A stretch of DNA of 53,895 bases, from NCBI GenBank assembly GCA_010093705.1, contig MU006108.1:328843-382737 (forward strand), written 5' to 3'. Shown piece after piece: positions 1 through 12,675 of this stretch. Both the position numbers and the translations under genes were made by a program. Origin of the DNA: Patellaria atrata CBS 101060. Lineage: Eukaryota; Ascomycota; Dothideomycetes; Patellariales; Patellariaceae. How positions within the stretch are numbered: position 1 is the first letter of the stretch; every line of letters begins with the position of its first letter. The notes below the pieces were generated by a model. It was not told where the DNA came from. It did no database searches and worked only from the letters and a program-made list of their open reading frames with translations.

Positions 1-10
1 GAGTCTCTGC

Positions 11-1372
11 TCAGGGTTTCTCGTTTTCCAAATCTGACCCTAAATCTAACTTTGAGCTCTAATGCTCGTCTTTCTGGACCGACTTTACTTCGGTTATCTT
101 CTTTGGTCCCCGGCATTCTAACGCTCTGTGTCCGGCCTTGCCGCAGTTGAAGCAGTTACCCGTAAACTTCCGAATAGTTGTGGTCTACTCCGTCACTTAT
201 GGTGTTATGGGTGAGGTGGTTCCTCCGCTCCCTAATCGGTATAAAGTTCTATTCGTCGTTATTAAGGTGGAAGTTATTCTAGTCGGTTTACCACGCTTCT
301 AACTCTCTCTACGGGCCTTACTAGCTTTGCCTGACCTTTCTAGCTCTCGTGCCTACGTCGTGGCTTTACTACAGTACTTCTGGAAGCTAATTTCGTCGTT
401 ACCCACGGCTTCCGCCATTGTTAGCCTTAGACTATCGTAGAGTCTGTCGTGGAGTTCCTCTTTCCACTGGTCGCGTGATAACCTGGCTTCATTAGCCAGC
501 CGGATGAACGTAGACTAGAACTTCGGAAAGTCCGCTAGGTAGCCTTACCTTAACTCCTTTAGTTCGTCTCTAGCTTTTAGTCGCCTGTTTAGGTCCTTAT
601 AGATCTAGTCTAGGAATCTCATTAGCCTTATTAAGGTTACGTCGTCCTCCTCCGATTCTAAGAAAGGGTACATATGTTCAGCTGCCTCGCCACTAATCCG
701 TGTCTTAATATAGGCAGTCTTCGCCCTTTCGTCTTGGAACTAGTCGCTGTTAACGTGGAGCTTGTCGTTTATCTTGCTCTTCCACTCCTTATAGGTTGGC
801 TTCTTGCCATCGGTTAGTTCTAGTGGATCGGGGAACTTCTTTATCTTATCGTCGCCCCTGCTCCTGAAGCTTCCGGTTAAGTCGACTGTTCCAGCTCGGT
901 CGTTACGACTACGTGGTGCCAATGGTTCTTCGTCGTTAGATTCGTCGTCGAACCGGACGCTTCTTCGGTCTAGTTTAGACTACTTAGTCTATCCCTTTAG
1001 GTCATCGATCTCGTCCTAGAGGCGTTCTATAGCTTCTTCGTTCGCTTAGCATACTTGCAGCTTCAGCTATAAGTCGGGCGCCATCTCGTTAATAAGGTTT
1101 ACCATCTTTCCGAGTTGTATCTCTCGAGCCATAAGCTTCGCTCTCGTGTGGAGGTACTCCGTTACGAACTGGTCTAGGTTTTCAGCTACCCATTCCTTCG
1201 CTCCGTCGATCGTATCGGCGTTTCGATCGTCTATAATAGCGGTACACCCAAGAGGCTTCCCTTCTTCTATCATTCCGGGGATTCCTCTTAGTAGGTTCTA
1301 TAGATCCGCTTCTAGAATATCGTCGGTGATCTACTGGTCGACCACTTCTAGCGTCGATCTGCGTCGGTGCAT
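11..1372 (-). pseudogene. gag: Gag of Gypsy-A copy F, RIP-inactivated
   Basis: Gag forms the nucleocapsid and packages element RNA. The start is the ATG read at 1372-1370, and the frame runs 453 codons to a natural TGA at 13-11. A CCHC zinc knuckle is intact around 107-162: C-x2-C-x4-H-x4-C, read as CFNCGKAGH followed by RALEC, with its first Cys at codon 407. The frame is broken by stops of CAG-to-TAG type, for example at codons 14 and 29. The longest open stretches are 1067-1273 and 740-922. Pol would follow in an overlapping frame to the left, outside the window. The knuckle and same-length matches in other copies make the identification firm; the N-terminal part was not recognised beyond being Gag. 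Confidence 0.9.
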
Positions 1373-1725
1373 TTTTCCTTTTCCTTTTGATCCGGTGCTA
1401 CTCTCTACTCCTGGATCCATAGTTGGCTCGTTGCCCGTCTGCTTCGCTGAGGTTGCTGAAGGTTTAACCATCTTGTTTAGTTTACTATAATGTTTACTTC
1501 TCTAAGTAATTCGTATTCGTTAGTCCTGATCTCTTTCAAGTACTGGGTCGTCGTTATCGTCGGCGCTAATACTCTCAGGCACCGGATATCTCGTTACTAG
1601 TAGAGCTTAGCTGCTTACAGATCCCCGATCAGTCCGATGATCGTTTATCAGCTAGACTAATATCGTGCTCCGGTTGGAATATTATATCGCCTTTCTAGAG
1701 GCCGTTGAAGGTGAACTTAATCTAG
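1373..1725 (-). other. Leader between 5' LTR and gag of copy F
   Basis: This is untranslated leader, 353 bp, colinear with 17463-17815 of copy A. I see no canonical primer-binding site complementary to a tRNA 3' end (no TGG start) next to the LTR. The leader begins with a motif read in sense as TTAGATTAAGTTC or CTAGATTAAG, shared by copies A and E1. How the family primes reverse transcription cannot be told from this. Confidence 0.6.
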
Positions 1726-1997
1726 TATAACAATGTAGTATAGCTGTAGTAATCGTATTTTAACTATCTCTATTACTAACTACTAAGTGTGGAGATTAAG
1801 TTAAGGAACAATAATATCGTGGGCCGAATGTCCGTATATAATAGTCCCGCCTTACCAAGCCTCGGCCCGACTATCTTCCGTTTAACCAATCAGCGCTTAG
1901 AGATCTTTTCCGCGTCCGACCCGGCAAAGATCTCTTGCAAATAAACTAAACACTCAGCATAGGAAATACGGGATTAGCATCGTGACACGTCGTTATA
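1726..1997 (-). repeat. 5' LTR of Gypsy-A copy F (272 bp)
   Basis: Its length is identical to the LTRs of copies A and E1. The ends are TATAACA... and ...CGTTATA, the RIP-altered form of TG...CA, since the LTR end at 17461-17462 is still CA. A CCAAT box is readable on the + strand at 1886-1890. This is the best preserved Gypsy-A LTR in the window. Confidence 0.92.
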
Positions 1998-2002
1998 TTT
2001 AT

Positions 2003-5000
2003 ATTAATCTAGCTATTAAAAAGACTAATAGCTACTTTAATTAGACTTAATAAAAGGTTAAAGAGAAATATTAAAAATTTAGCGATAAAGTTAAATATAC
2101 TATTAATAATATCTAGTTAATTTTTAAGAAATTCTCTTAAAGATTAAAATAGTAAAACGACTCTAAATTCTTTAAAATCTTAAATAAAAAGATTAATCTA
2201 ATAGCTATAAACTTCTCTAATAATTTATCCTTTAAATTCTTAGTTAGTTTTTTACTAGATAGTGAGTTTAATATCCACGTTTATAATAATCTAGATATTT
2301 TTAAAATCGAATAAATAGAATTAGATTTAATATTTAAAATAGATTTTAAATCTATTCTAATTAAAGTTATTAAAAGCTTTAAAGTCTTTATAAATATATT
2401 ATATAAAAGAGACTATATCACTATAAATAACGTCTATTTATATCTATAATTTAGAATATCTCTAATTTTATAGTCTTAAACTTAAAAATAAAAAATATTC
2501 TATTATATATAAAAAAGGATCTTTAAGAATTTAGATAGAAACGAAATTTATAAAATTTATTTAATTAATACCCTATATATACTCTATTATATTAAGTTTA
2601 ATATTAATTAATAGCGCGTTATTATATTAACTCGCTTTATTTAATTAAGGCCGTTAATATTAACTCTTATTAAGAAATAGTATAAAATACTTATATATTT
2701 AGGATTTAAGACTCTCGAATATCTTTAAACGAATATAATTAAAGTTAAAATCTTTAGTAAAGATTTTATTATAATTAAATATAAAATTTACGCTTTAACT
2801 AAATTAATAAAGATTATTTTATAAAGATTAAAAGTTATTTTACTCGTAATAAAATCTTTTAAATAAGTTACTTTTAATCTTATTTACTTTAAAGATAGTT
2901 ATAATAGAAGTAAATACGTATCTCACTTCTATAATAAAGTTATTAGCTAATATAAAACCGTATTTTACACTTAAAAAAACTAAGTTAGCTAAATTTATAA
3001 ATATTTTATTATTTATATTAAAGCTCGATTTAACTATATAATTATCTATTTTAAATGTGATAATAAGAATATTTTTATAGTAGAATTTTACGATCTACTC
3101 GTCTTAAAAGATAATATATTAAAACTATTAATCTTTAGTATTTAGACTTAAAATAAAGATATTAAAACTTCTAGAAAAATATTAATAATAAAGATTTACT
3201 CTTTATAAATTAGTGTTAATTTATCTTATAATATCTAGATTAAATTAATTAATATAGCTATATATTTAGTTAATAGGACTTCTTAAAAACGGCTTAACTA
3301 GAAAATATCGTATAAAATAGTTATTAATAGGAAACTAGATCTTAATTATTTAAAAATATATAATTATAAAGTATATATTTTAAAAAAAGATATATCTAAA
3401 CTTTAAAAACTCGATTCACGTATCTATATTAACTATCTAATTAAATACGATTTATTAAATATCTTTAGAATCTAAATTCTTAATTATAAACACGTTTTCT
3501 TCTTAAAAGATATTTATTTTAATAAAAGCGAGTTATATAAATTTTAAGTTATTAATATTAATTATATTTTAAAGAAATTCACTAAAGATATTATTAATAT
3601 AATCGAGATACTAGCTAAATTTAAGACTATAGTCTTATAAGAAGATTTTCTAGTTATACTAAATAATAATAATAATTTTTTAAAATTAAAGATTACCTCT
3701 AAACTTATTTTTACTTTTAAAGATATAACTAAAAATAGTCTTATACTATTAGCTAATAGTAGTGTTATATCTATTTAAAGATTATTTAATTTTTATCTAT
3801 TTAACTTAAAAGCTATATTAGATAATATTAACCTTTAATAATAAATAATAACTTTTCTAAATTAGTATTATAACTTTTATAATATCTTAAATTTAACTTT
3901 TAAAGACTTATTTTATTAGCTTATTTAGAAGTTTACCTAAGATTTAATAAAGAATATTTAAGATATTTAGAATTTAGCTTAAAATAAACCTAATTTCTTT
4001 ATTTTATTAAATACTATAGCTTATATTAGAAGTTTATAAAATACGGCTCTACGAGTTAATTTAATCTTATTTAACTTTTTAGAATTAAATATACTAATTT
4101 CTAAATATCGTTATAACTAAATAAATTATAACGCGTTATTTATCTCCTTTTTAGCCTTTTAAAAACGTGAAATCTAACTAATAAATTAGTTATATAAAAG
4201 TTAGCTTCTTTTAATATTAAATAGTTAAAAGTAAGCTCTTAATTACCCTTTTAAATAAAATTAAATAATAGTAACTATTTAAGAGTATATTAAACTATAA
4301 TATTATAGTATATTTACTATTAAACGAAGATTTAATCTACTAGAAAGAACTTAAATAATTCCCTTAATTTAAATTTAAATATATAAATATAATAAAAAAG
4401 AATTTCTAATTAAATTTAAAACGCGACTTTATATTAAAGGCGATTTATAATATATAAATCTAGATATCTATATTATTATTCTAACTATATATACTATATA
4501 AGCTATATTATCGATTATAGCTACTTTTAACCTAATAACTTATTATTTAGATATTATAAACGTCTTTATAAATAATTTATTTAATAAAAAGATATATTAT
4601 ATTTTATCTAATAAATTTATAACTTTTAAATCTATTCTTTATCTTAAATAAACTTTATATAATTTTAAAAGATCTCCTTTATTTTAATAGAAGATATTAT
4701 CTAGATTCTTTAAAAATTTAAGTCTATTTAAAGTATTAGATATTAATTATTTATATATAAATAACTAGTTAATTATATTTTTTTATATAAATAATATAGT
4801 TTTACTTTACTTATTATACTATTCTAAAGAATTAAAAAAGTTAAAATTTAAATTAATAACTTAATATTTAATAAAAGATTTTAGAGATTTTTAATACTTC
4901 TTAAATATTTATATTATATATAATTTAGATATATATAAGTTATAGCTATATTAAGATATTTATTTTAAGAATATCTTCTTAAAATTTAAATTAATTAAAT

Positions 5001-5860
5001 TCGATAGAAAAATTCTATAAATACTACTTTTATTTAATATTTTAAAATAGTTTATAATTTAGATATCTTCTTCTTAAATTCGTCTTTATTAGTAGTTAAT
5101 TAGCTTAATTATTTAGCTAACCTTAATAATAAGACTTAATATAGCTAAAGTAACTTTAAAACTATTAAAATACTTTATTAATCTATTAAAATAATATATT
5201 AAAGCGGTAAAATAAACTATTTATTATCTATATTATATTAGATTTTACTTTATTAAATATAGTAATAAATTATAAGATAATATAATCTTTATAATTATCT
5301 TAAATATATTATTTACTAATAATACTATAAATTATAAAAGTAATTAAAATTATCTATTTTTATTATTTAATAAACTAATTAATTAGAAAGCTTTAAAGTA
5401 AAATATAATTATTATATTAAGTATAAAAATTAAATTATTATTATTCTCTTTAATAGCTAAAGAGTTAATCTCGTAGAAATATCTTTTTAATTATATTAAT
5501 TTTAATCTAAAATAATAAATCTTAATTTTCTATAATAATTATTAAATTATATAGCTTTTTAAGACTAATACGCTTTAACTTATAATTAAACTTTAATATA
5601 TAAATATTTATTAATACTAACTATATTAAGAGGTTTAAAATAATATTATTACTATTAACTAGAAATTTATAATTAAGATATTAATTAATAAATTTATTAA
5701 ATTATTATTTTTATAGAAATATTAATACTTCCTCCTATAATTAAAAATAATAGATATTTAATATTATATTAAATAACTCGATTTAAGAAAAAAGACCTAA
5801 AATAGTTATATAATATAAATAGTTTCTCTTTAAATCTCTTAAGTTAGAAGAGTATATTAG
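2003..5860 (+). pseudogene. pol: Ty1/Copia polyprotein relic, heavily RIP-mutated
   Basis: A Copia-order polyprotein can be read through dense TAG/TAA stops. A protease is near 2254-2268 (LLDS before a degraded G-S). The integrase core is near 3050-3340 with remnants of the DN, Q-N and VNRT segments. The reverse transcriptase is near 4540-4830, with remnants of LDVVNAFLN, the LYGLK segment and YVDD, now YINN (4784-4795). RNase H is near 5450-5790 with a degraded DNRQ segment and a final TKLL-like stretch. The order PR-IN-RT-RH is diagnostic for Ty1/Copia and differs from the Gypsy elements around it. The 5' part, including the LTR, is lost to the left, where F has inserted. CA and TG are almost absent. 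Confidence 0.85.
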
Positions 5861-6000
5861 ACTAAAAAAATTAGTAATAATAGATAATTAAATATATTTC
5901 TTATTATTTTATATTAACTATTAGTATTATTTCTTTAATATAGCTATTTAATAAATATTAACGCTATTATTTATATATTTTTATATATTTAAATATTTAT
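5861..6000 (+). repeat. Probable 3' LTR remnant of the Copia element
   Basis: After the RNase H end a purine-rich stretch (near 5845-5858) is followed by very AT-rich sequence with no readable coding signal, up to where Gypsy-A-like sequence begins. This is where a Copia 3' LTR should lie. No partner LTR is in the window, so neither edge is proven. Confidence 0.35.
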
Positions 6001-6599
6001 TAAAATAATTATTAAATAATTAAGTAATATCTCTTTATTAATTTATATATTATAAATTTAATAAATATTTAATAAATAAGAGATATAATATTTAAAGATT
6101 AAAATTAAATAAAAGAAAAAGTTTATACTATTTAAATAGAAATAATCGAGATTATAGAGATAAAAACTAAATTTAAATATATAAAAAATAAAGATAAAAT
6201 TATTAGATATAATAAAAAAAAGAGATTTTAAAGCTTTTAAAAAAGTTAAAAGTAAATTAATATATTAATATATTTAGAATAAAGTTAAATATTTATATAA
6301 TTAATATTAAAGATTATTTATAAAATATTTAAAAACTAAATATAATTATTAGAGTTATAAATTTATATAAAATTAATTCTCTAATTTAAGATAAATTTAG
6401 AGAAGATAAAAATCTATTATTAAATAATAAGAAAGAATTTAAGGCGATAATATTAAAAAAGTTATCTATAAAATATTATTATCTTTTTTATATATTTTTA
6501 AAATATATATTAAACTAATTACCTTTTTATTAAAAGAGAGTTAATTATAATATTATATTAAAATAAGATAATAATTTAATAATAAATTTATTATATAAT
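6000..6599 (+). pseudogene. E0: diverged Gypsy-A-like pol fragment, left part
   Basis: From about 6060 this aligns with the protease-RT linker and start of RT of copy A (around 19690-20260), ending at the segment read L-Y-N-I just before RT block 1. E1 is inserted at 6600; E0 resumes at 34957 with the duplicated ATAAT. The sequence is more degraded than E1 and somewhat more divergent from copy A, so it is an older or sister lineage. The left edge against the Copia relic is approximate. Confidence 0.7.
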
Positions 6600-6871
6600 T
6601 ATAATAATATATTATAATATTAATTCTATATTTTCTATACTAAATATTTAGTTTATTTATAAAAGATTTTTACTAAATCGAATATAGAAAAGATCTTTAA
6701 ACGTTAATTAATTAAATAGAAAATAATTAAGTTAAAATTTAATAAAATAGAATTATTATATATAAATATTCGATTTATAATATTATTATTTCTTAATTTA
6801 ATTTTTATATTTAATAATTAGTAATAGAGATAATTAAAATATAATTATTATAATTATATTATATTATTATA
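6600..6871 (+). repeat. 5' LTR of E1
   Basis: 272 bp with TATAATAATA start and ATTATTATA end. It aligns along its full length with 17191-17462 and with 34685-34956. It is followed by the family leader motif CTAGATTAAG. Confidence 0.93.
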
Positions 6872-7224
6872 CTAGATTAAGTTTATTTTTAACGATCTTT
6901 AAAAAGATAATATAATATTTTAACTAAAATATAATATTAATCTAATCGATAAATAATTATTAGATTAATCGGGGATTTATAAATAATTAAACTTTATAAA
7001 TAATAAGATATTTAATACTTAAAAGTAATAATATTAATAATAATAATAACCTAATATTTAAAAGAGATTAGAACTAATAAATATAAATTATTTAAAGAAG
7101 TAAATATTATAGTAAATTAAATTAAATAATTAAATTTTTAATAACTTTAATAAAATAGATAAATAATAAACTAATTATAAATTTAAAAGTAAAAAGTAAT
7201 ATTAAATTAAAAGAAAAAGAAAAA

Positions 7225-8596
7225 ATATATTAATATAAATTAACGCTAAAAATAGTCGATTAGTAAATTACTAATAATATTTTAAAAACGAATTTATAGA
7301 ATCTATTAAAAGAAATTCTCGAAATAATAGAAAAAGAGAAGTCTTTTAAATATATCACTATTATAAATAATCGAAACGTCGATATAATCGATAAAGTGAA
7401 GGAATAAATAGTTAAAAATCTAGATTAATTTATAATAAAATATCTTTATATAAAAGTAAAATTTATAGCTTAAAAAATATAATTTAGAAAAATAATAAAT
7501 CTTATTAACGAGATAATATCTAATTTATAGCTAAAATTATAAGTATATTAAATAAATAAAGAAACTATAAAACGCTTTTAAAATAAAATCGATAATTTAA
7601 AAAAAATAGACTAAATAATCTAAACTAAATTAAAAAAATATCTAGTTTAATAATAAATCTAATAATAAAGAATTATTAATATTATATAATTATAATAATT
7701 AAGTTAGAATAATCGATTTAACTAAAAGCTTTAAAAGTAAAGGCGATAATAAGATAAAAAAGTTCCCTAATTCATTAAAATTAATTAATAATAAAAAGCT
7801 AATTTATAAAAAATAGAAAAGTAAAATAAATAATAAACTTTATATTAATAGCGACTAGTTTTAAAATAAAAGAGCGAAGACTATTTATATTAAAATATAG
7901 ATTAATAGCGAGATAGTTAAATATATATATTTTTTTTTAAAATTAAAGAAGGATAATATAATTTTAATAAAGTTAATAAAATTTCTAAATTAAATTTATA
8001 AAAACTTAAATAAACGATTAAAAGCTAGAAATAAACTAAAAAAGTTAAAATAAAATTATTTAATAGACTTTTTAAAGTTTTAATTTATATTTATCTAGTT
8101 AGCTAATAAAGTTAGGTTATTATATAACTAGTGAAAAAAGGAACTTCACGATAAACTTTATAATAATTTAAAACTAATAATAATAAAAATTGTAAATAAT
8201 AATAAAATTAACTTTTAGAAATACTATAATAAAGTTATAATATAAATATAAAAGTTAAAAAGATTAAATAAAGTTAATAAAACTTATAAAAAGAGTAAAA
8301 AGAGTAAAAAATATAATAAATTAATTAAAATAATTTCTATCTTAATAATAATAAATAGAATTTTATATTAATTAAAAAATAGAGAAACTATCTTATTTAT
8401 AATACTATAAATAATAAAGTAGACTATAATTATTTAGAAGTTTATAGATAACTACTTTAATTATAATAAAGCTAGATATAAAGCGTTAAAATACTAAAAA
8501 TTAAAGAAAATAATTAAAGTAAAATTAATTTAAAAAGACGAGTATTAAAGTTTAAAATCTAATTTAAGATTAAATTTAGAAAATAAGAAACTCTAA
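7225..8596 (+). pseudogene. gag: Gag relic of E1
   Basis: It is colinear with Gag of copies F and A. The start codon has become ATA at 7225-7227 and the terminal stop lies at 8594-8596. About 10 bp of net length difference from the 1,362-bp consensus implies small indels as well as transitions. Cysteine codons of the zinc knuckle have become TAT/TAC-type. It is dead through many TAG/TAA stops. Confidence 0.8.
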
Positions 8597-9893
8597 ATAA
8601 AGACTTTATATTAAGATTAATAATAAAAGTATTAATAATACTAATTAATAATCTAATATTAGAAAAGCTATTTATAATATTATATTAAATCTTAAAAAAT
8701 AGAATTATAATATAACTTAAGGCCTTAATTAATATTAAAGTTTAAAAGTATATCTTATTAAATAAAAGATAGTTACTCGCTTTAAAATAATATCTTAAAA
8801 TTAAAGTTAGAAAGATAAACTAGAAGATTAAAATTAATATTTTTAATAATTTAAAAGTAGTATTAATTAATTAAATACTCGAGATAAGCCTTATAATTAG
8901 AGAATAAAGATAATTAACACTAATTATAATAATAAATATAGATTATAATAATATATTTATAAATAAGAAATAGTTCTTTAAAATTAATAATTTATTTAAT
9001 TATAAATATTATTAGATTATTTAATTAAAATAAACTATTATAATTAAAGACTAGTAATAAAATATTATAATTCTAAAAAATAAACTATAAATTTAAATTA
9101 ACTTATAATATTAATTCGATATAAATAATAAGATAAAATTATTAATAAATAAAAATATAATTAATAAAAAATATTAATTAACTAAAGAAGAAAACTATAA
9201 TTATTTTAATAGAAATAATTAAATTTATAGGCTAAAAATATTAACTTTAATCTTTAAAAGATAAAATTAAAACTATTAAACTTAATAAAAAGAAAGATAC
9301 CGGAACTTTCTAAAAAGCTAAAATTAAAGTTAAGTAAGCGGGTTAATATTACCGAAATTTATATAAATATCTACTTAATTAATAGAGAGAATTATCTATA
9401 GAATATAAAATATAAATATATTATTATAAATATTATAAGCTTATATAAGATTAACTCCTTAATATAAAATCGATTTATAGAAGATAAAAACTCTTTAAAT
9501 AAAGATAAAGATATCTATAAAACGATAATTTATAAGAAGCTATTTAAAGAGTATTATTATTTAGTCTATATATTCTTAAAATCTATATTAAATAAACTAC
9601 TACTATTTAGAGAAGATATAAACTATAATATAATATTAAATTAAGATAATAATCTTACTATTAACTCTTTATATAATATATTTATTAAATATTTATAGCT
9701 AATAAAGAACTATTTAAAGAAATATTTTTAGAATAAATTTATCGTTCTAAATAATATATTATATATATCTTTAATATTATTTATTAAAAAGTTAGAGAGA
9801 GGTTAAAGATTCTATATTAACTATAAAAAGTTAAATAATATTATTAAAAAGAATAAATATCTATTACTCTTAATTAAAAAAATATTAACGCGT
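8597..9893 (+). pseudogene. pol: Pol relic of E1, segment 1 (protease to early RT)
   Basis: It aligns with 19178-20480 of copy A: protease, linker and the first RT blocks. It breaks off where element B is inserted (target CTCTA, 9894-9898) in the stretch read ETLARLR in less mutated copies. It continues at 24075. Confidence 0.85.
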
Positions 9894-9898
9894 CTCTA

Positions 9899-10508
9899 TA
9901 TTACAGCCACAAGTTATAGGAATATATAGATAACGAGTGAGGGGAAAGTAGGAACACTACTCGGGAGAACCACGGATAAAACTAGTAATAAGGGATCACG
10001 TGACTAAAAACTATAGACGTAAAGGATATAAAGGATATAAAAGGGGATCTATATCCACCACGTCTAGGACGTCTAGGTTATAGATATAATAGATATAAAG
10101 GATATAGAAGGAGATCCACGTCTAGAATAGCCACTACGTCTAAAAGGATGTAAGCACCCTAAATTAACTATAGAGGATAGGAATATTTAAGGACGGTCTT
10201 TCCCTTATATATTTAGATTCTTCGTAGTTATTCTTACTATCAATCTTACCTATAGATTTGGATGTTACGGTTTTAAACTTAACTTTATTTATCATATTAT
10301 TTCTATATAGTACGTCTTATCTCATTATAAGCGGTACCCGAAGTTAAGGAGTTAACGAGTTATATCGATAACTTAAAGTGCTTTTATTATACGTATCCTA
10401 TCACTTTACCAAACCTACCTTTATAGTTAACCACGTTAAGTGAGAAGCTAGGCGCGTTTCTAGACTTATCTAGTTCCGTCTTAATAAGTATAGACTCCCG
10501 TTATAATA
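9899..10508 (+). repeat. 5' LTR of Gypsy-B copy B (610 bp)
   Basis: The start TATTACAGCC is a RIP form of TGTTACGGCC, seen intact in reverse in copy C. The end is CCCGTTATAATA. It contains an intact CACGTG at 9997-10002 and a degraded form of the 9-bp unit array near 10015-10150. Confidence 0.94.
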
Positions 10509-10539
10509 TTATAACTACCACGTAATAGGAAAGCGTATA

Positions 10540-12675
10540 ATAGACCTAGACACGATATCGTTAGCCGTAGCTAATACGAAGACGGATAAAGAATATATCT
10601 AAGCGTTATATAAACGTATTAGCGAACTTGAAAATAAAGGGACGGTCTAAGAACTTAGGGACTAGCTCGAACAACTTATCGTATAGTTGCTCTCACTATA
10701 AAAGCGAACCGCGAAAGTTAAAGAACCCGCACTATATAATGGTAAACGAGACGAGCTAAGAGGATTCTTAACCTAGGTAAGGATCTATTATAAAAGAATA
10801 GGGCTAACGGATAATAGTGAACGTGTACTCGATATATTAACGTACCTTAAAGGAGACGCTCTAGAATAGTTCGAACCTATTACACGAGACTATCTTAAAA
10901 ATAGTGAAGAACACTAGAAAGACGAAATAGTGGAGATCTTTAAGTCGTTTCCAAAGTTCGAAGAAACGCTTAAGAACGTCTTTAGGAAAGTCGATAAATA
11001 ATAAATAGTTAAAAGGAAGCTCTAAGGACTTAGATAGAAGGAGTTAACTTCGAAGTATATAACTATATTCTAGTAGGTAGTATCAATATTAGATTAACTT
11101 AATAAACCACTAATAATCGCCTTCTATTAAGGTTTAAAGGAAGAAGTGAAGGACGAATAGGTTTATTATAAAAGACTAATAACTATATAGGATATAATAA
11201 CCTTAGTAGTTAGAATAGATAATAGGTTATACGAGCGTAGATAGGAAAAGGGAGGATAGAAGAATATTATAGTTAGATATAGAAAGAAGATAATAAGGGC
11301 TATAAATAGATAAGATTAGAGAGACCCGATAGACCTTAACCGACTATAATAAATAAAATAAAAGAAGTCGAAGAAATAACGATAGTTTATCTAAGAAGAA
11401 AGAGAACGTTTTACGAATAGAGTATATCTATAATATAGAGAAGTGGGATATTTTAAGAGAGACTACCCACGGAAGACGTAACTAGCCTCGCGATATAACC
11501 GACGTATATAACTTAGAGTTATATACTTAACGCCACTATCACTAGTCTTATCGCTCGAAGAAGGAGAGATTAAAGAAATGCCGCTACCCTACTAGATAGG
11601 GGTGAGTAGGCTATTAACGCCGTTCCCAATAGTAGGAAACTAGCTAGAGGAGGGAATACTCCGATAACGTTTAGATAACTAATAATATTAGGCGTATAGA
11701 AACGTATATATATATATAGTATTAGAATGCCTAGTATAGAACTAAGGTTAGAAAATTAGAGTATAAATATCTAACGGACCGAGCCTTATATACCGGATTA
11801 TAAAATAATAATAACGGCTCGAACAAGAATTCCAAGACTAGGAGCTAGTTAAACCTAAATCCCACGACGATAGAATTGTCGAAAAACAATAATTAAACCT
11901 TATACCGAGGGTAGAAGACTATTTAGCCTTTCGATAGATATAATATAAAGAGGATAACTACTTATATTATAAATAGTAGAAGATTATAACGAAGTTTAGG
12001 GATCGAGACTCTATCTATATACACTTACTTAAAAGCGAATACTAGGTGGAAGGATGTAAAATCCACGAAGACGAAATAAGAAAAGCTAAAAAGAACTAAG
12101 AACTCGAACCACTAGTAGACGATTATAGAAAGTACGATAGTTTCGACTATATAAATAAGTTTAGGTGTAGGCGACACTATTAAACGCTAATCTATATAGA
12201 ATATATAGTAGCGACGTGGGAAAACTACGAATATAGTACGGAGTACTAATACTATAAAGATTTAGAAGAAGAGTTCTATAAAGAAAAAGTATTCCCGTAG
12301 GAAATAAAAGTACTCTAAAACGATAAAGAAGTACCTAAACACGTTACTAAGTATAATATATAAGACTTCGGATAATACGTAATAAGAGGTATATAGTGTG
12401 ACTATTATATAGTATAGAGGTAGAGAGTAGGAATTAAAAGTAACCCTAGCCACGACGTAGTTATTAAAAGAGAGTGTCGAGAGCTCGAATACGAAGAACA
12501 CCGTAAAGGCCCGTATTACGATAGACACGATAGACTATACTAGGCTAAGTGTATAGAATTCGGTTATCTAGTGTATAGCTATATAAAAAACTACTAAGCC
12601 ACTTAAAATAAAAATAATCGAGAAGTATAGCTTCTAAGTTCTTTAAGATCCTATAAAGTAATAATAAAACGCTTT
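10540..12675 (+). pseudogene. gag: Gag of Gypsy-B copy B with long Cys/His-rich C-terminal extension
   Basis: The start codon is now ATA (10540-10542), 32 bp after the LTR. A CCHC knuckle lies in frame at codon 295 on (about 11425-11478), read with first and last Cys as Tyr, ending GYFKRD then PRK. The frame then continues about 400 codons to the protease overlap near 12640-12675. This extension has several retained Cys/His and many Tyr codons at former Cys positions (about 12150-12560). Pol follows in a -1 frame. The extension is long for a Ty3/Gypsy Gag and I do not recognise its function. Its antisense strand yields an 88-codon open frame at 12262-12528 that is only a RIP by-product. The end point is approximate. 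Confidence 0.8.

Larger units (their letters stand above)
1..1997 (-). mobile_element. Gypsy-A copy F, 5' part (reverse), cut by window start
   Basis: The reverse strand carries LTR, leader and gag of the same family as the complete copy at 17191-23924, and aligns with it by eye over its whole length. The 5' LTR is at 1726-1997 and gag at 11-1372; pol lies outside the window. The right-hand junction is followed by TTTAT (1998-2002), presumably one copy of the target duplication, and Copia sequence begins there, so F is inserted into the Copia relic. F is one of the least degraded Gypsy-A copies here. On the + strand it keeps many TG but few CA dinucleotides, so mutation fell mainly on one DNA strand. 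Confidence 0.9.

Noticed and set aside
1146-1490. 114-codon plus-strand ORF, and the one at 804-1019
   Set aside because: They lie antisense to the Gag frame of copy F, which is confirmed by its zinc knuckle, start and stop. They are shadows.
12262-12528. 88-codon minus-strand ORF, also present as 30745-31011 (+) in copy C
   Set aside because: It is antisense to the Gag extension in both Gypsy-B copies. It is open because RIP removed CA/TG, and its product is a low-complexity Phe/Tyr/Leu string. There is no start context and the frame lacks independent support.
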